NCBI GenBank assembly: GCA_905479835.1
Contig: CAJQNZ010000036.1
Span: 1-33,415 of the forward strand
Direction of reading: 5' to 3'
Source of the DNA: an uncultured Flavobacteriaceae bacterium
GTDB lineage: Bacteria > Bacteroidota > Bacteroidia > Flavobacteriales > Flavobacteriaceae
DNA length: 33,415 bases
The notes under the pieces were generated by a model. It did not search any database. It saw nothing but the letters and a program-made list of their open reading frames with translations, and was not told the origin of the DNA. The position numbers were made by a program, and so were the translations under genes. Positions 8,965-16,560 of the stretch are shown here, one piece after another. Within the stretch, counting starts at the first letter, position 1, and each line of letters begins with the position of its first letter.

Positions 8965-10151
8965 TTTTTTAATTGGCTATATAATTGGATTAAGTTTTTA
9001 GAAGTTTTCTCCCAACAAAATTCTTCTTCAATGAATCGTTTTCCATTTTCTCCTAACGATATACGCAAGGAATTATGTTCAAATAATTGCATTATTTTTT
9101 CTGCAAAATCTCCTGTGTTTCTATCCTGATGAACTAAACCTGAATTTGTTTTTTCAATTAGATTTTTCTGAGCAATGGCATTACTTACTAATACTGGTTT
9201 CCCAAAACTCATATACTGAAACAATTTATTGGCATAAGCAACATCATGTTGAATATTACGATGCAATGGGGAAATACATATAGAACTTGCCACAATATAC
9301 GAAGGAAATAACACAACGTTTTTCCAACCTTCAAATTCTACATATTCTTCCAATTGCAATTCTTGAACTTGCTTTTTTAAAATAACATCTGTTGTATTTT
9401 TTCCAACTATGACTAACTTTACATTTGGTATTTTATGCTTTAAAATCGATATTGATTCAATTGCTGTTTGTAATCCTCTTCGCAATCCTGTATCCCCTAG
9501 ATATAATATCATAAAATGATCTTGATACTTATTTACAATTGACTTTTCTATAGTTGCCTCTTTATAAAAAGATTGATGTACCGTATTGGGAACTAGGACT
9601 ATTTTATCAGGATGGATATTGGTTCTATTAACAACCTCATCAATAAACTCTTGAGAAACTGTAATAATTTTATCTGCCTTATGAATAAATTCTTCTTCTT
9701 TTAACTTCCATTTTTTTGGCGAAATCAGTTGCTTTCCAGGAAATTTTTGAAGGTGAGGATACAACTTCATTATTTCTGGCATATTATCGTGTAAATCTAA
9801 AACTACGGGTAAATTTATTTTTTTATTTGCCTGAAAAACGGCTTCCGCAATCCGTATATCGTGAATGTGTAATACTTCAATTTGATTTTTAGAAATGAAA
9901 TTAGCAATCTTTCTTTTCATACTATTAGTATAAAAAGAAAATGTATAGGCTAATGCTGATAGTTTATATTCAAGTTGGTTGGAAAGAAAGCGTTTTACTT
10001 GAATTCCATTTATAACCTCATCTCCTACTTCATTATTATAATTCAGACAAAAAAGAAATACTTCATGACCTTTTTCAATCAATGAAATTGCTTCATTTTC
10101 CACTCTTGGATCTGGTGGAAATGTTTTATCCAATAGCATTCCGATTCTCAT
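8961..10151 (-). CDS. GT4-family glycosyltransferase
   Basis: This 396-residue GT-B fold glycosyltransferase has an N-terminal domain starting MRIGMLLDKTFPPDPRVENE, the PPDPRVxNE pattern common in GT4 enzymes. LHIHDIRIAEAVF follows, and KIVLVPNTVH marks the interdomain region. The donor-binding domain has MILYLGDTGLRRGLQTAIES, KLVIVGKN and YMSFGKPVLVSNAIAQKNLI. It should transfer a nucleotide-activated sugar to a growing surface glycan. It sits second in the glycan operon, nine bases after the methyltransferase gene and overlapping the next GT4 by four bases. Donor and acceptor cannot be deduced from sequence alone. Confidence 0.88.
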   Translation of the reverse strand: MRIGMLLDKTFPPDPRVENEAISLIEKGHEVFLFCLNYNNEVGDEVINGIQVKRFLSNQLEYKLSALAYTFSFYTNSMKRKIANFISKNQIEVLHIHDIRIAEAVFQANKKINLPVVLDLHDNMPEIMKLYPHLQKFPGKQLISPKKWKLKEEEFIHKADKIITVSQEFIDEVVNRTNIHPDKIVLVPNTVHQSFYKEATIEKSIVNKYQDHFMILYLGDTGLRRGLQTAIESISILKHKIPNVKLVIVGKNTTDVILKKQVQELQLEEYVEFEGWKNVVLFPSYIVASSICISPLHRNIQHDVAYANKLFQYMSFGKPVLVSNAIAQKNLIEKTNSGLVHQDRNTGDFAEKIMQLFEHNSLRISLGENGKRFIEEEFCWEKTSKNLIQLYSQLKN

Positions 10152-10160
10152 AAGATATTC

Positions 10161-10676
10161 TTATTTTTCACAATATACTGCGTAATATCTTGGTGTATAA
10201 TATCTTAATATGGGACGAAATCCTATTTTATTAATTGGACTTGTCCATTTCTGTGTTTCTTTAATTTGCCAACCAGATTTTTCCAATAACCAATCAAATT
10301 GCCAATCTTCAAATTCATGGTAATGTCTATCCCATTGATCTGTCTGGGATTGATATGCCTTGGCAAACCATAAATTTAATGGAATCGTTGTGACCAATTT
10401 AGTAGATTCTATGGCTCTTAAAACATTGAATGGTGCTATTAAGTGCTCAAATATTTCAAAAGCAGTTACAGCATCTACCTTATGTTTTTTTACAACTTCT
10501 GGCAATATATCTAGATCTTCACCTTCTGTATTTATAACAGTATAACCATTCTGCTCCATAATTTCACTAAACACATTCCTTGTGCCTAAATCTAGTATAG
10601 TCGCTGGAGAAGGCAATACATTCTTTAAAAATTGTAAAGTATATTTATATCGCTTCTCATGTAATTTATAATACAT
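10161..10676 (-). CDS. Class I SAM-dependent methyltransferase
   Basis: This 171-residue protein has a Rossmann methyltransferase layout. Motif I is at residues 27-33 (ILDLGTRN, a variant lacking the second and third Gly of the usual GxGxG). Motif II-like acidic residues are near 51-56, and VDAVTAFEIFEHL at 68-79 matches the post-motif seen in UbiE/glycan-modifying methyltransferases. It is short for the class, so the C-terminal cap is minimal. As first gene of the operon with two glycosyltransferases and a flippase, it most likely methylates a sugar or carrier intermediate, which is an inference from context. A TATATTTG promoter match lies at 10698-10705, which would give a leader of about 15 bases. 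Confidence 0.82.
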   Translation of the reverse strand: MYYKLHEKRYKYTLQFLKNVLPSPATILDLGTRNVFSEIMEQNGYTVINTEGEDLDILPEVVKKHKVDAVTAFEIFEHLIAPFNVLRAIESTKLVTTIPLNLWFAKAYQSQTDQWDRHYHEFEDWQFDWLLEKSGWQIKETQKWTSPINKIGFRPILRYYTPRYYAVYCEK

Positions 10677-10697
10677 AAATGAAATTCAAATGAAAAA

Positions 10698-10705
10698 CAA
10701 ATATA
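10698..10705 (-). promoter_or_regulatory. Putative -7 promoter element of the glycan operon
   Basis: Read on the minus strand this is TATATTTG, an exact match to the Bacteroidota TAnnTTTG element, 22-29 bases ahead of the methyltransferase start. I see no convincing -33 TTG box. Such AT-rich matches also arise by chance. Confidence 0.5.
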
Positions 10706-10751
10706 GAAAATCTTAAGATTAAGTACGATTAAAATAGTAGGTGTCGTTATG

Positions 10752-10792
10752 AAAAAATAAAAAGGAGCTTGAGAACTCCCTTTATTTTTTTT
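10752..10792. terminator. Bidirectional hairpin terminator between divergent genes
   Basis: GGAG at 10764-10767 pairs with CTCC at 10776-10779 around an 8-base loop. The stem extends through an A-rich left arm (10752-10763) and a T-rich right arm (10781-10790) with small bulges. T tracts follow on both strands. It stands between two divergent gene starts (10676 minus, 10968 plus), so neither neighbour needs it; see the small RNA candidate. Confidence 0.6.
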
Positions 10793-10860
10793 CAAATTCA
10801 TAGTTACATAATAAATGTTCTTTCAATTTTCCCAGAAAATAAAAATTTTCACTTACTCAA
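10752..10860 (-). ncRNA. Candidate small RNA ending at the orphan terminator
   Basis: A TATATTTG promoter match on the minus strand (10863-10870) is followed about 70-110 bases later by the hairpin and T tract at 10752-10792. A transcript of about 105 nucleotides would start near 10860. I find no good short reading frame before the hairpin; the one ATG frame, at about 10800, runs through it. I recognise no known RNA family. This is inference from signal placement only. Confidence 0.3.
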
Positions 10861-10862
10861 AT

Positions 10863-10870
10863 CAAATATA
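10863..10870 (-). promoter_or_regulatory. Putative -7 promoter element, orphan
   Basis: TATATTTG on the minus strand is an exact TAnnTTTG match. It faces away from the AraC-type gene and toward the terminator at 10752-10792. It is about 190 bases from the methyltransferase start, which has its own closer match. Confidence 0.35.
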
Positions 10871-10923
10871 GAAACAACATCTTAAGAAAAAAAATAGTAC
10901 CTTTTGCTTTTTATAAATTGCAT

Positions 10924-10944
10924 ATTCTATTTTATTGATAGAAT
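10924..10944. promoter_or_regulatory. Inverted repeat upstream of AraC-type regulator
   Basis: ATTCTAT (10924-10930) and ATAGAAT (10938-10944) form a perfect 7-base inverted repeat with a 7-base spacer, 23 bases before the regulator start. It could be an autoregulatory operator, though AraC proteins more often bind direct repeats. Confidence 0.3.
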
Positions 10945-10967
10945 TTTAAACTTCAGTACATACAAGT

Positions 10968-12641
10968 ATGACCTTTTTTCCATCAAAAACTTTATTGTTT
11001 TTTTTATTAATTATAACTTATAATTCAGTTTTAGGTCAGACAGAAGAATTAGATACTTACCATACTAAAAAGAGAAATTATTATAAGCATATCAATAATG
11101 ATAGCTTAATATATTATAGTAAAAAACTTCAGCAATCTAAAGATTCTTGTATCGTTTATAATGCGAAAGTTGATGAAGCAACTGGCTATTATAAAAAAAA
11201 GAACTACTCTTTATCTGAAGAAAAATGTTTGATTGTGTTAAGCATTTTAAAAGACAATCATGAAACATGTTATAAAAGAATTAAAATTAATGCCCTCAAT
11301 CGGTTGTTTTGGATAAAAAAAAATAAAAATGATTATCAGGAAGCATTTGAATATTTATTAAAGAAAAAAAATATTCTTGAAAGTTTTAAAGATAAGGACA
11401 TTTATTATTTAAAAAATCAAATGGCTGTTGATATAGATATGGCCAGTATAAAATCAATTTTAGATTTAGATGAAGAAGCCATAGATGTTCTAAAAGATAC
11501 ATATAATAAATATATGAAATCTTTAATAGATGGATCTAAAGGAAAGCTATTAGAAGAAGCAAATTTATTGAATAGTATAGGTGATTCTTATTTTAAATTA
11601 AGTAAAGATAGTATCCATAGCTATTTAGATTCTGCAGAAATATATTATACTAAATCATTCGAAATAACAAAAAAATTTAAACCTCGACATAAAAATTCTG
11701 AACCTATTTATAATTTAAGAATTGCAAAACTTGCAATTATTAAAAATGACTATAAAACGGCACTTTCTTATCTAAATAAACACGTAAATATTGAAGAAGA
11801 ATATCAAACTCAACAGCGGTACTTTTTCTTAAAATCACACTATTTTTATCATACAAATAATATAGATTCAGCATTATACTATGGAAAAAAATACTTGAAC
11901 TATCATTCAAAACTTCCAAATAATAAAAAAGATATTATTAAAATATATAATGTTTTAACCGAAATTTATTTTAATAAAAAACAGACTGATAGCGCTTCAA
12001 AATATTCAAAACTAACTTTAAAAAATATTGACGAATACAATAATTCTAAAAGTAATATTAATAATAAATATCGAATTTATGATTATAACAAAATTAAAAC
12101 GCTAAATAATTCAATTATTAAAAAAGAAAATAATAACAAATATATCATTACCGGAATTCTTACTTTGTTAATAGCCATAATTACTCTTATAGCAGCAAAT
12201 ATTTATAGAAAAAAACAGGAAGTAGATGAAAAGTTAAATGTATATACGACAAAAGAAAACCAACCTAAAAAAGAGTATAATATTGATGATACGCTGAAAA
12301 ATGAAATTTTAAGCAATCTTGAAGATTTTGAAAAATCGACCGATTATTTAGATTCAGAATTTACAATACAAGTCCTTTCAGAAAAATTAAACACCAATAC
12401 TAGTTATTTATCTTCTATTATCAATTCGAATAAAAACAAAACCTTTAAGCAATATATAACTGATTTAAAAATCAATTACTTAATTGATAAGTTAAATACT
12501 GAAAATATGTACCGAAACTATTCTATAGAAGCATTAGGCAAAGAAATAGGTTATAAGAATGCCTCTTCATTTACAAGAGTTTTTAAAAAATATATGAAAG
12601 TAACACCTTCACAATACATTAAATCACTTGAAGAAATTTAA
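10968..12641 (+). CDS. Membrane-anchored TPR / AraC-family transcriptional regulator
   Basis: This 557-residue protein has a signal-like N-terminal helix (about 8-22, ending VLGQ) and a helical region with TPR-like repeats (about 30-380; for example a DSAEIYYTKSFEI segment). A transmembrane helix spans about 391-411 (YIITGILTLLIAIITLIAAN), followed by a basic stretch, a short linker and a C-terminal AraC double helix-turn-helix at about 455-557. There, FTIQVLSEKLNTNTSYLS is the first HTH and ALGKEIGYKNASSFTRVFKK the second. By analogy with related Bacteroidota regulators, the TPR part should sit in the periplasm, sense a ligand or protein state and control the cytoplasmic HTH. No histidine kinase or receiver domain is present. 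Its target genes are unknown. Its stop codon overlaps that of the convergent YfhO gene in the tetranucleotide TTAA. Confidence 0.88.
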   Translation: MTFFPSKTLLFFLLIITYNSVLGQTEELDTYHTKKRNYYKHINNDSLIYYSKKLQQSKDSCIVYNAKVDEATGYYKKKNYSLSEEKCLIVLSILKDNHETCYKRIKINALNRLFWIKKNKNDYQEAFEYLLKKKNILESFKDKDIYYLKNQMAVDIDMASIKSILDLDEEAIDVLKDTYNKYMKSLIDGSKGKLLEEANLLNSIGDSYFKLSKDSIHSYLDSAEIYYTKSFEITKKFKPRHKNSEPIYNLRIAKLAIIKNDYKTALSYLNKHVNIEEEYQTQQRYFFLKSHYFYHTNNIDSALYYGKKYLNYHSKLPNNKKDIIKIYNVLTEIYFNKKQTDSASKYSKLTLKNIDEYNNSKSNINNKYRIYDYNKIKTLNNSIIKKENNNKYIITGILTLLIAIITLIAANIYRKKQEVDEKLNVYTTKENQPKKEYNIDDTLKNEILSNLEDFEKSTDYLDSEFTIQVLSEKLNTNTSYLSSIINSNKNKTFKQYITDLKINYLIDKLNTENMYRNYSIEALGKEIGYKNASSFTRVFKKYMKVTPSQYIKSLEEI

Positions 12642-15058
12642 TTTTTTCTTTTTCTAGAAATCAAAAACCATCCTATAGAAATCAAAAACAATAAAGCGTA
12701 AGAAACTAAAGTAATTGTATTTCCTTTTTTAATGATCCTTGGTTCAAACTTAAACTCAATTGTATTACTTCCAGCAGGAATTTCCATTCCTCTTAAAACA
12801 TAATTTACACGCATGTGATTGGTTAATTTTCCATCGATATAAGCATTCCATCCTTCATTATAATACATGTCTGAAAACACTGCAAATTGATTAAAAGTAG
12901 AGTTGCTTTGATAAGAAAGAGAATTGACTTTATAATCAGTCAATTTGATAGTGGCTATACTATCAATAACATAATTATTTTTTATATCAGAAGCATAATC
13001 ATCTCTTATTATTGCAATATTCTTAGTATTTAAACTATCCAATGCTTTTATTTCTTCATTAGCGGATGAAACAAATTTCAATTCTTGCACAAACCAAGCA
13101 TTACCATTTGCATTTCTGTTTTTTTCTAATACTTGTTCCCCTTTTTCGTTTGTCCCAATAATATATTTGGTATTCAACATATTGATCACTTGCGTATTCC
13201 CATTGACAATATGAAAATTGTACAACTCTTCATAACGTCTTGGTTTCGCAGCGTGATATCCACCTATTGACTTGTGAAAATAGGAAGTTGAACCATCATT
13301 CATTGGATCTTTAGAGAAATTGGCAACACGATAATAACCTTTATCTTTTAAAATCTCTTTATCAATTTCAGTCGCTTTAAATGGTTTTTCAACTTTTCTT
13401 GCTGATGTAAAGAAATTATCATTTACATAACGCTTATCAACATTTACAAGGTCAAATAATATCATCACTCCCAATCCCACAATTACAATTAATTGACTTA
13501 TTCTCTCTTCTAAAAAGAGCCAAATCAATGTAGCAATCACCATAACAAACAGTAATGTTCTCAAACTATCATTAAAAAATAAGGTCTGTCTATCTGCGAC
13601 AATTGCTTCTAAAAAACCACTTATTTGTTCGTCAATCTGTAAATCTACAGGAGTTTCAAAAGCAAACAAACCTGTACCTACAGCCGTAAATAAAAGTGCA
13701 ATACCTCCAACAATAATTGTTGACCATTTCAGAGCATTTAGCTTTTTTTCTTTAGATACTGAATCAGAAAATAACTCTTTTAATCCTAATATTCCGAGTA
13801 ATGGAATACACAATTCCGCAATTACTTGAATAGATGAAACAGCACGAAACTTATTGTAAAATGGAATATAATCAATAAAGAAATCGGTCAAGAAAGAAAA
13901 GTTTCTTCCCCAACTCATCAATATTGAAAAAATCGTTGCAGCAACCAGCCATTTTTTTAATCTTCCTTTGACCAAAAACAAGGCAAGGACAAACAGAAAT
14001 ATAAATATCGCACCTATATATGCAGGAGCAGCTACAATCGGTTGATCTCCCCAATACATCGATGAAATACGATATAAATAATTGGCGTCATCAGGATTTA
14101 AACCATCATTAACAGCATCTTGTAAAAACTGTTGCAACCCACTATCTTTTAACTCTTCTCTACTTGTTCCACCCATAAATCTTGGAACAAATAGATTAAA
14201 CGTTTCTAATTTCCCGTAACTATATTGAGTGATATAATCTTTAGTCAATCCAGTTGTAATTTCTTTGGGAGAACCGTCTGGTGTAATCGTCAATTCACTC
14301 TGACTTCGTGTGCTATGTTTGGCATATTCCTGAGTTGCAAGTAAACTTGTTGAATTGGTTCCAATTGCAAGAATTACTGCAACTATTAAAATTCCAATAC
14401 TTTTGGAAAAATGAGGTAATTCTTTCTCTTTAATTGCATCAATCAATTGAATAATCCCAAGAATAAGAACAATGAATAGTAAATAATATGTCATCTGAAT
14501 ATGACTTGCACTTAATTCTAATGACATTGCTAGTGCAGTTACCATAAAACCTATTAAATATCTTCGTTGGAAAACCAACAATATTCCAGCCAATACTATG
14601 GGCATATAAGCGATTGCATGTGCCTTTGCATTGTGCCCTACGCCTAATATCACAATGAGATACGTTGAAAACCCAAAACCTAATGATCCTACAATGGCTA
14701 ATTTCCAATCAACTTTTAAAACCGATAGAAGTATAAAAAAACCAATGAAATAAAGAAAAAGATAATCCGCAGGTCTAGGTAAAAAACGCAACGTACTATC
14801 AATTTTTTTAATAAAATTATATGGATAGTATGTGCTTACTACGTAAGAAGGCATTCCCCCAAAAGTAGCATTGGTCCAATAAGGCTCTTGATCATTTTCC
14901 TTGCGATAATCAACAATTTCTTTAGAGGAGCCGATAAACTGTGTAATGTCACTTTGCTGAATTTTTTGCCCTTTAAGTACAGGAGAAAAGTAAGCCAATG
15001 AAGCAATCATAAAAATTACAACTGCGATCAGATAAGGAACTATTTTTTTAATGTTCAT
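12638..15058 (-). CDS. YfhO family membrane protein
   Basis: This 806-residue inner-membrane protein has an N-terminal helix (IVPYLIAVVIFMIASLAYF), a conserved luminal segment with FGGMPSYVVSTYYPYNFIKK, then about ten more helices up to near residue 545. A long soluble C-terminal domain and a final helix follow (ITLVSYALLFLISIGWFLI, then RKRKN). This matches the YfhO family, whose Gram-positive members are linked to glycosylation of lipoteichoic acid and related polymers. In Bacteroidota the role is unproven, but a GT-C type or glycan-modifying function at the outer face of the membrane is plausible. The start is 38 bases after the broken small ORF and DUF4834 lies beyond that, so the three probably share a transcript. 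Confidence 0.85.
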   Translation of the reverse strand: MNIKKIVPYLIAVVIFMIASLAYFSPVLKGQKIQQSDITQFIGSSKEIVDYRKENDQEPYWTNATFGGMPSYVVSTYYPYNFIKKIDSTLRFLPRPADYLFLYFIGFFILLSVLKVDWKLAIVGSLGFGFSTYLIVILGVGHNAKAHAIAYMPIVLAGILLVFQRRYLIGFMVTALAMSLELSASHIQMTYYLLFIVLILGIIQLIDAIKEKELPHFSKSIGILIVAVILAIGTNSTSLLATQEYAKHSTRSQSELTITPDGSPKEITTGLTKDYITQYSYGKLETFNLFVPRFMGGTSREELKDSGLQQFLQDAVNDGLNPDDANYLYRISSMYWGDQPIVAAPAYIGAIFIFLFVLALFLVKGRLKKWLVAATIFSILMSWGRNFSFLTDFFIDYIPFYNKFRAVSSIQVIAELCIPLLGILGLKELFSDSVSKEKKLNALKWSTIIVGGIALLFTAVGTGLFAFETPVDLQIDEQISGFLEAIVADRQTLFFNDSLRTLLFVMVIATLIWLFLEERISQLIVIVGLGVMILFDLVNVDKRYVNDNFFTSARKVEKPFKATEIDKEILKDKGYYRVANFSKDPMNDGSTSYFHKSIGGYHAAKPRRYEELYNFHIVNGNTQVINMLNTKYIIGTNEKGEQVLEKNRNANGNAWFVQELKFVSSANEEIKALDSLNTKNIAIIRDDYASDIKNNYVIDSIATIKLTDYKVNSLSYQSNSTFNQFAVFSDMYYNEGWNAYIDGKLTNHMRVNYVLRGMEIPAGSNTIEFKFEPRIIKKGNTITLVSYALLFLISIGWFLISRKRKN

Positions 15059-15096
15059 ATAAAATGAGTTAATATTGAAAGGATTTAATGATGTAA

Positions 15097-15246
15097 TTAA
15101 TTATAAGTTGAACTTTTTGCTTTGGATATAATTTTATTTAATTCTAATGCTTCAATATTTAATCTTTCTAATTCATTTTGATCATTAGAAAGATTAGCAT
15201 CTTTTAAAACTACATTAAATCATTTTAGCAGTAAATCATTGTGCAT
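15097..15246 (-). pseudogene. Small ORF interrupted by an in-frame TGA
   Basis: An ATG at 15246-15244 overlaps the DUF4834 stop (TAATG), the arrangement of a translationally coupled operon gene. The frame reads eight codons (MHNDLLLK), then TGA at 15222-15220. It is then open for 40 codons to TAA at 15099-15097, with a helical, charged composition (DANLSNDQNELERLNIEALE). Restoring the TGA would give a 49-residue protein. It may be a recently broken small gene, a sequencing error, or a chance open stretch; I do not recognise the peptide. The same bases carry a perfect 12-base inverted repeat (15161-15195), so selection on RNA structure is an alternative. Confidence 0.35.
15161..15195. repeat. 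Perfect 12-base inverted repeat (hairpin)
   Basis: AATCTTTCTAAT (15161-15172) and ATTAGAAAGATT (15184-15195) are exact reverse complements around an 11-base loop. There is no T tract on either side, so it is not a standard terminator. It lies in the presumed DUF4834-YfhO transcript and could be a processing, stability or attenuation element. Confidence 0.5.
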
Positions 15247-15509
15247 TATTCAACTTCTTCATAATCCACATATTCACCCACACTATTGTTGGAATCCTTT
15301 TTTAAATTTGGTTTCTTATCAATAACGGTTTCTCCAACTTTTTGTTGATTTCTTGGTGCTTGTTGTTGTTGTTGTTGTTGTTGTTTTTGTTGATCTCTTA
15401 CTTTTTCTTCAAATTTATTTACAACTCTTTTAAAAAACATCGGGAAAATAATTCTTCCAATAAATTTAAAGGCAAAATAAAATATGACTATATATAATAA
15501 TAACTTCAT
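15246..15509 (-). CDS. DUF4834 family small membrane protein
   Basis: This 87-residue protein has one N-terminal membrane helix (about 1-22, LLLYIVIFYFAFKFIGRI), a basic region (FFKRVVNKFEEKVR), a glutamine-rich stretch (QQK then eight Q, residues 41-51) and an acidic tail ending EYVDYEEVE. This is the layout of the DUF4834 family of Bacteroidota, with no known function. The Q run is encoded by eight TTG/CAA triplets in a row (15360-15383). The acidic tail of such proteins is usually the conserved part. It heads a probable operon with YfhO and is divergent from the transporter gene. An exact TAnnTTTG match lies at 15558-15565. Confidence 0.8.
   Translation of the reverse strand: MKLLLYIVIFYFAFKFIGRIIFPMFFKRVVNKFEEKVRDQQKQQQQQQQQAPRNQQKVGETVIDKKPNLKKDSNNSVGEYVDYEEVE
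15360..15383. repeat. TTG x8 trinucleotide microsatellite (poly-Gln)
   Basis: Eight perfect TTG units on the plus strand encode eight consecutive glutamines in DUF4834. Slippage would change protein length in frame, without switching the gene off. Confidence 0.8.
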
Positions 15510-15557
15510 AATCTTTAACTCGTATACTGCTATTTATTTCTTTTAAAATATTTACCT

Positions 15558-15565
15558 CAAAAATA
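15558..15565 (-). promoter_or_regulatory. Putative -7 promoter element of DUF4834-YfhO
   Basis: On the minus strand this reads TATTTTTG, an exact TAnnTTTG match about 49 bases ahead of the DUF4834 start. It would give a leader of about 40 bases. No clear -33 box is seen. Confidence 0.45.
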
Positions 15566-15607
15566 ACAATTTGAGACCAACTTAAAACGTTTACTTATAT
15601 AAAATCT

Positions 15608-15615
15608 TATATTTG
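15608..15615 (+). promoter_or_regulatory. Putative -7 promoter element of transporter-RsmE operon
   Basis: TATATTTG matches TAnnTTTG exactly and ends 21 bases before the transporter start, the spacing expected for a short leader of about 15 bases. Confidence 0.55.
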
Positions 15616-15636
15616 ACATAACTAAACTGAATTAAA

Positions 15637-16557
15637 ATGAAGAAGTTTTGGGTAATCGCATTCTTATTGATTAATTATCAGTTTGTCAATGCACAATACA
15701 CAGAAATTATCAATTCCAAAAGGCCTGGACTTTCAGAGAGTCCTTATGGTGTAGGGACTGATGTTTTACAGGTAGAAACTGGCGTTTTTTTTGGAGAAAA
15801 CACGTCTAGTGCAACATTTGCCAAAATTGCTCCTCAAGGAGTGGATGTATTTTTACGATATGGTAAATTTATTGAAAAACTAGAAATCAATGCCAATATT
15901 ATCTATCAGAAAGATGAACTACAATTCAATAACATTTTTACCTCCACAAGAGGAATTAAAGGTATCAGCCAATTAACAATAGGAGCTAAATATTTAATTT
16001 TCCAGCAAGAATTTGAAGATAAATCTAAAGAAATACGGAGTTGGAAAAAAAGAACAGCATTTGACAAAAAAAGATTGATTCCTTCTGTCGGAGTATATGT
16101 TGGAATGAATACCAACTTTCTTGGCCAAGATTATAAAGAAGAAGGTATGAGCCCAAAAGCGGCTATTTTATTACAAAATGACTTTACTCAACGATTGATC
16201 TTAATCACCAATTTAATTGCAGACAGAATCGGAAAAGACAATAAATCATACTCCTATATTGCGACAATGACTTATGCAATAAATGATCAATGGTCTTTTT
16301 TCGTAGAAAACCAAGGAAATTTTCTAGAGAACAAAACCGATTTCCAAGTTGGTACAGGAGTTGCTTATTTATATACGAAAGATATGCAATTTGATGCGTC
16401 AGTACGTACCAACCTTAATAGCAATGAATCTTCGTATATCGCAAGTCTTGGTATTGCTTGGAGACTAGACCGTCATCGAGATGAACTAGTTGAAAGAAAT
16501 GGAAGTAATAAAAAAAGTGGCGGAGGATTTTTCTCTAGAATTTTCAAAAAAAAATAA
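15637..16557 (+). CDS. Outer-membrane transporter-like beta-barrel protein
   Basis: This 306-residue protein has a signal peptide (MKKFWVIAFLLINYQFVNAQ). The body starts with IINSKRPGLSESPYGVGTDVLQVETG, the opening typical of the Bacteroidota 'transporter' family related to MetA-pathway phenol degradation proteins (PF13557-like). Alternating hydrophobic strands run to near residue 275 (GVAYLYTKDMQFDASVRTNL), consistent with an outer-membrane beta barrel. The C-terminus is a Gly/Ser-rich, basic tail (SGGGFFSRIFKKK), which is unusual after a barrel and may lie in the periplasm. No substrate is known. It is first in a four-gene operon with spacings of 3, 3 and -4 bases, though its link to RsmE is probably historical and not functional. 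Confidence 0.75.
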   Translation: MKKFWVIAFLLINYQFVNAQYTEIINSKRPGLSESPYGVGTDVLQVETGVFFGENTSSATFAKIAPQGVDVFLRYGKFIEKLEINANIIYQKDELQFNNIFTSTRGIKGISQLTIGAKYLIFQQEFEDKSKEIRSWKKRTAFDKKRLIPSVGVYVGMNTNFLGQDYKEEGMSPKAAILLQNDFTQRLILITNLIADRIGKDNKSYSYIATMTYAINDQWSFFVENQGNFLENKTDFQVGTGVAYLYTKDMQFDASVRTNLNSNESSYIASLGIAWRLDRHRDELVERNGSNKKSGGGFFSRIFKKK

Positions 16558-16560
16558 TAA

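Noticed and set aside
14439-14708. 89-codon open frame in another frame of the YfhO gene
   Set aside because: It is Cys/Arg/His-rich, as expected of an out-of-frame reading of membrane helices, and it overlaps the supported reading frame.
15220-15222. TGA in the small ORF as selenocysteine or programmed read-through
   Set aside because: I see no convincing SECIS-like structure directly after the TGA and no selenoprotein family resemblance. A broken gene or chance frame is simpler.
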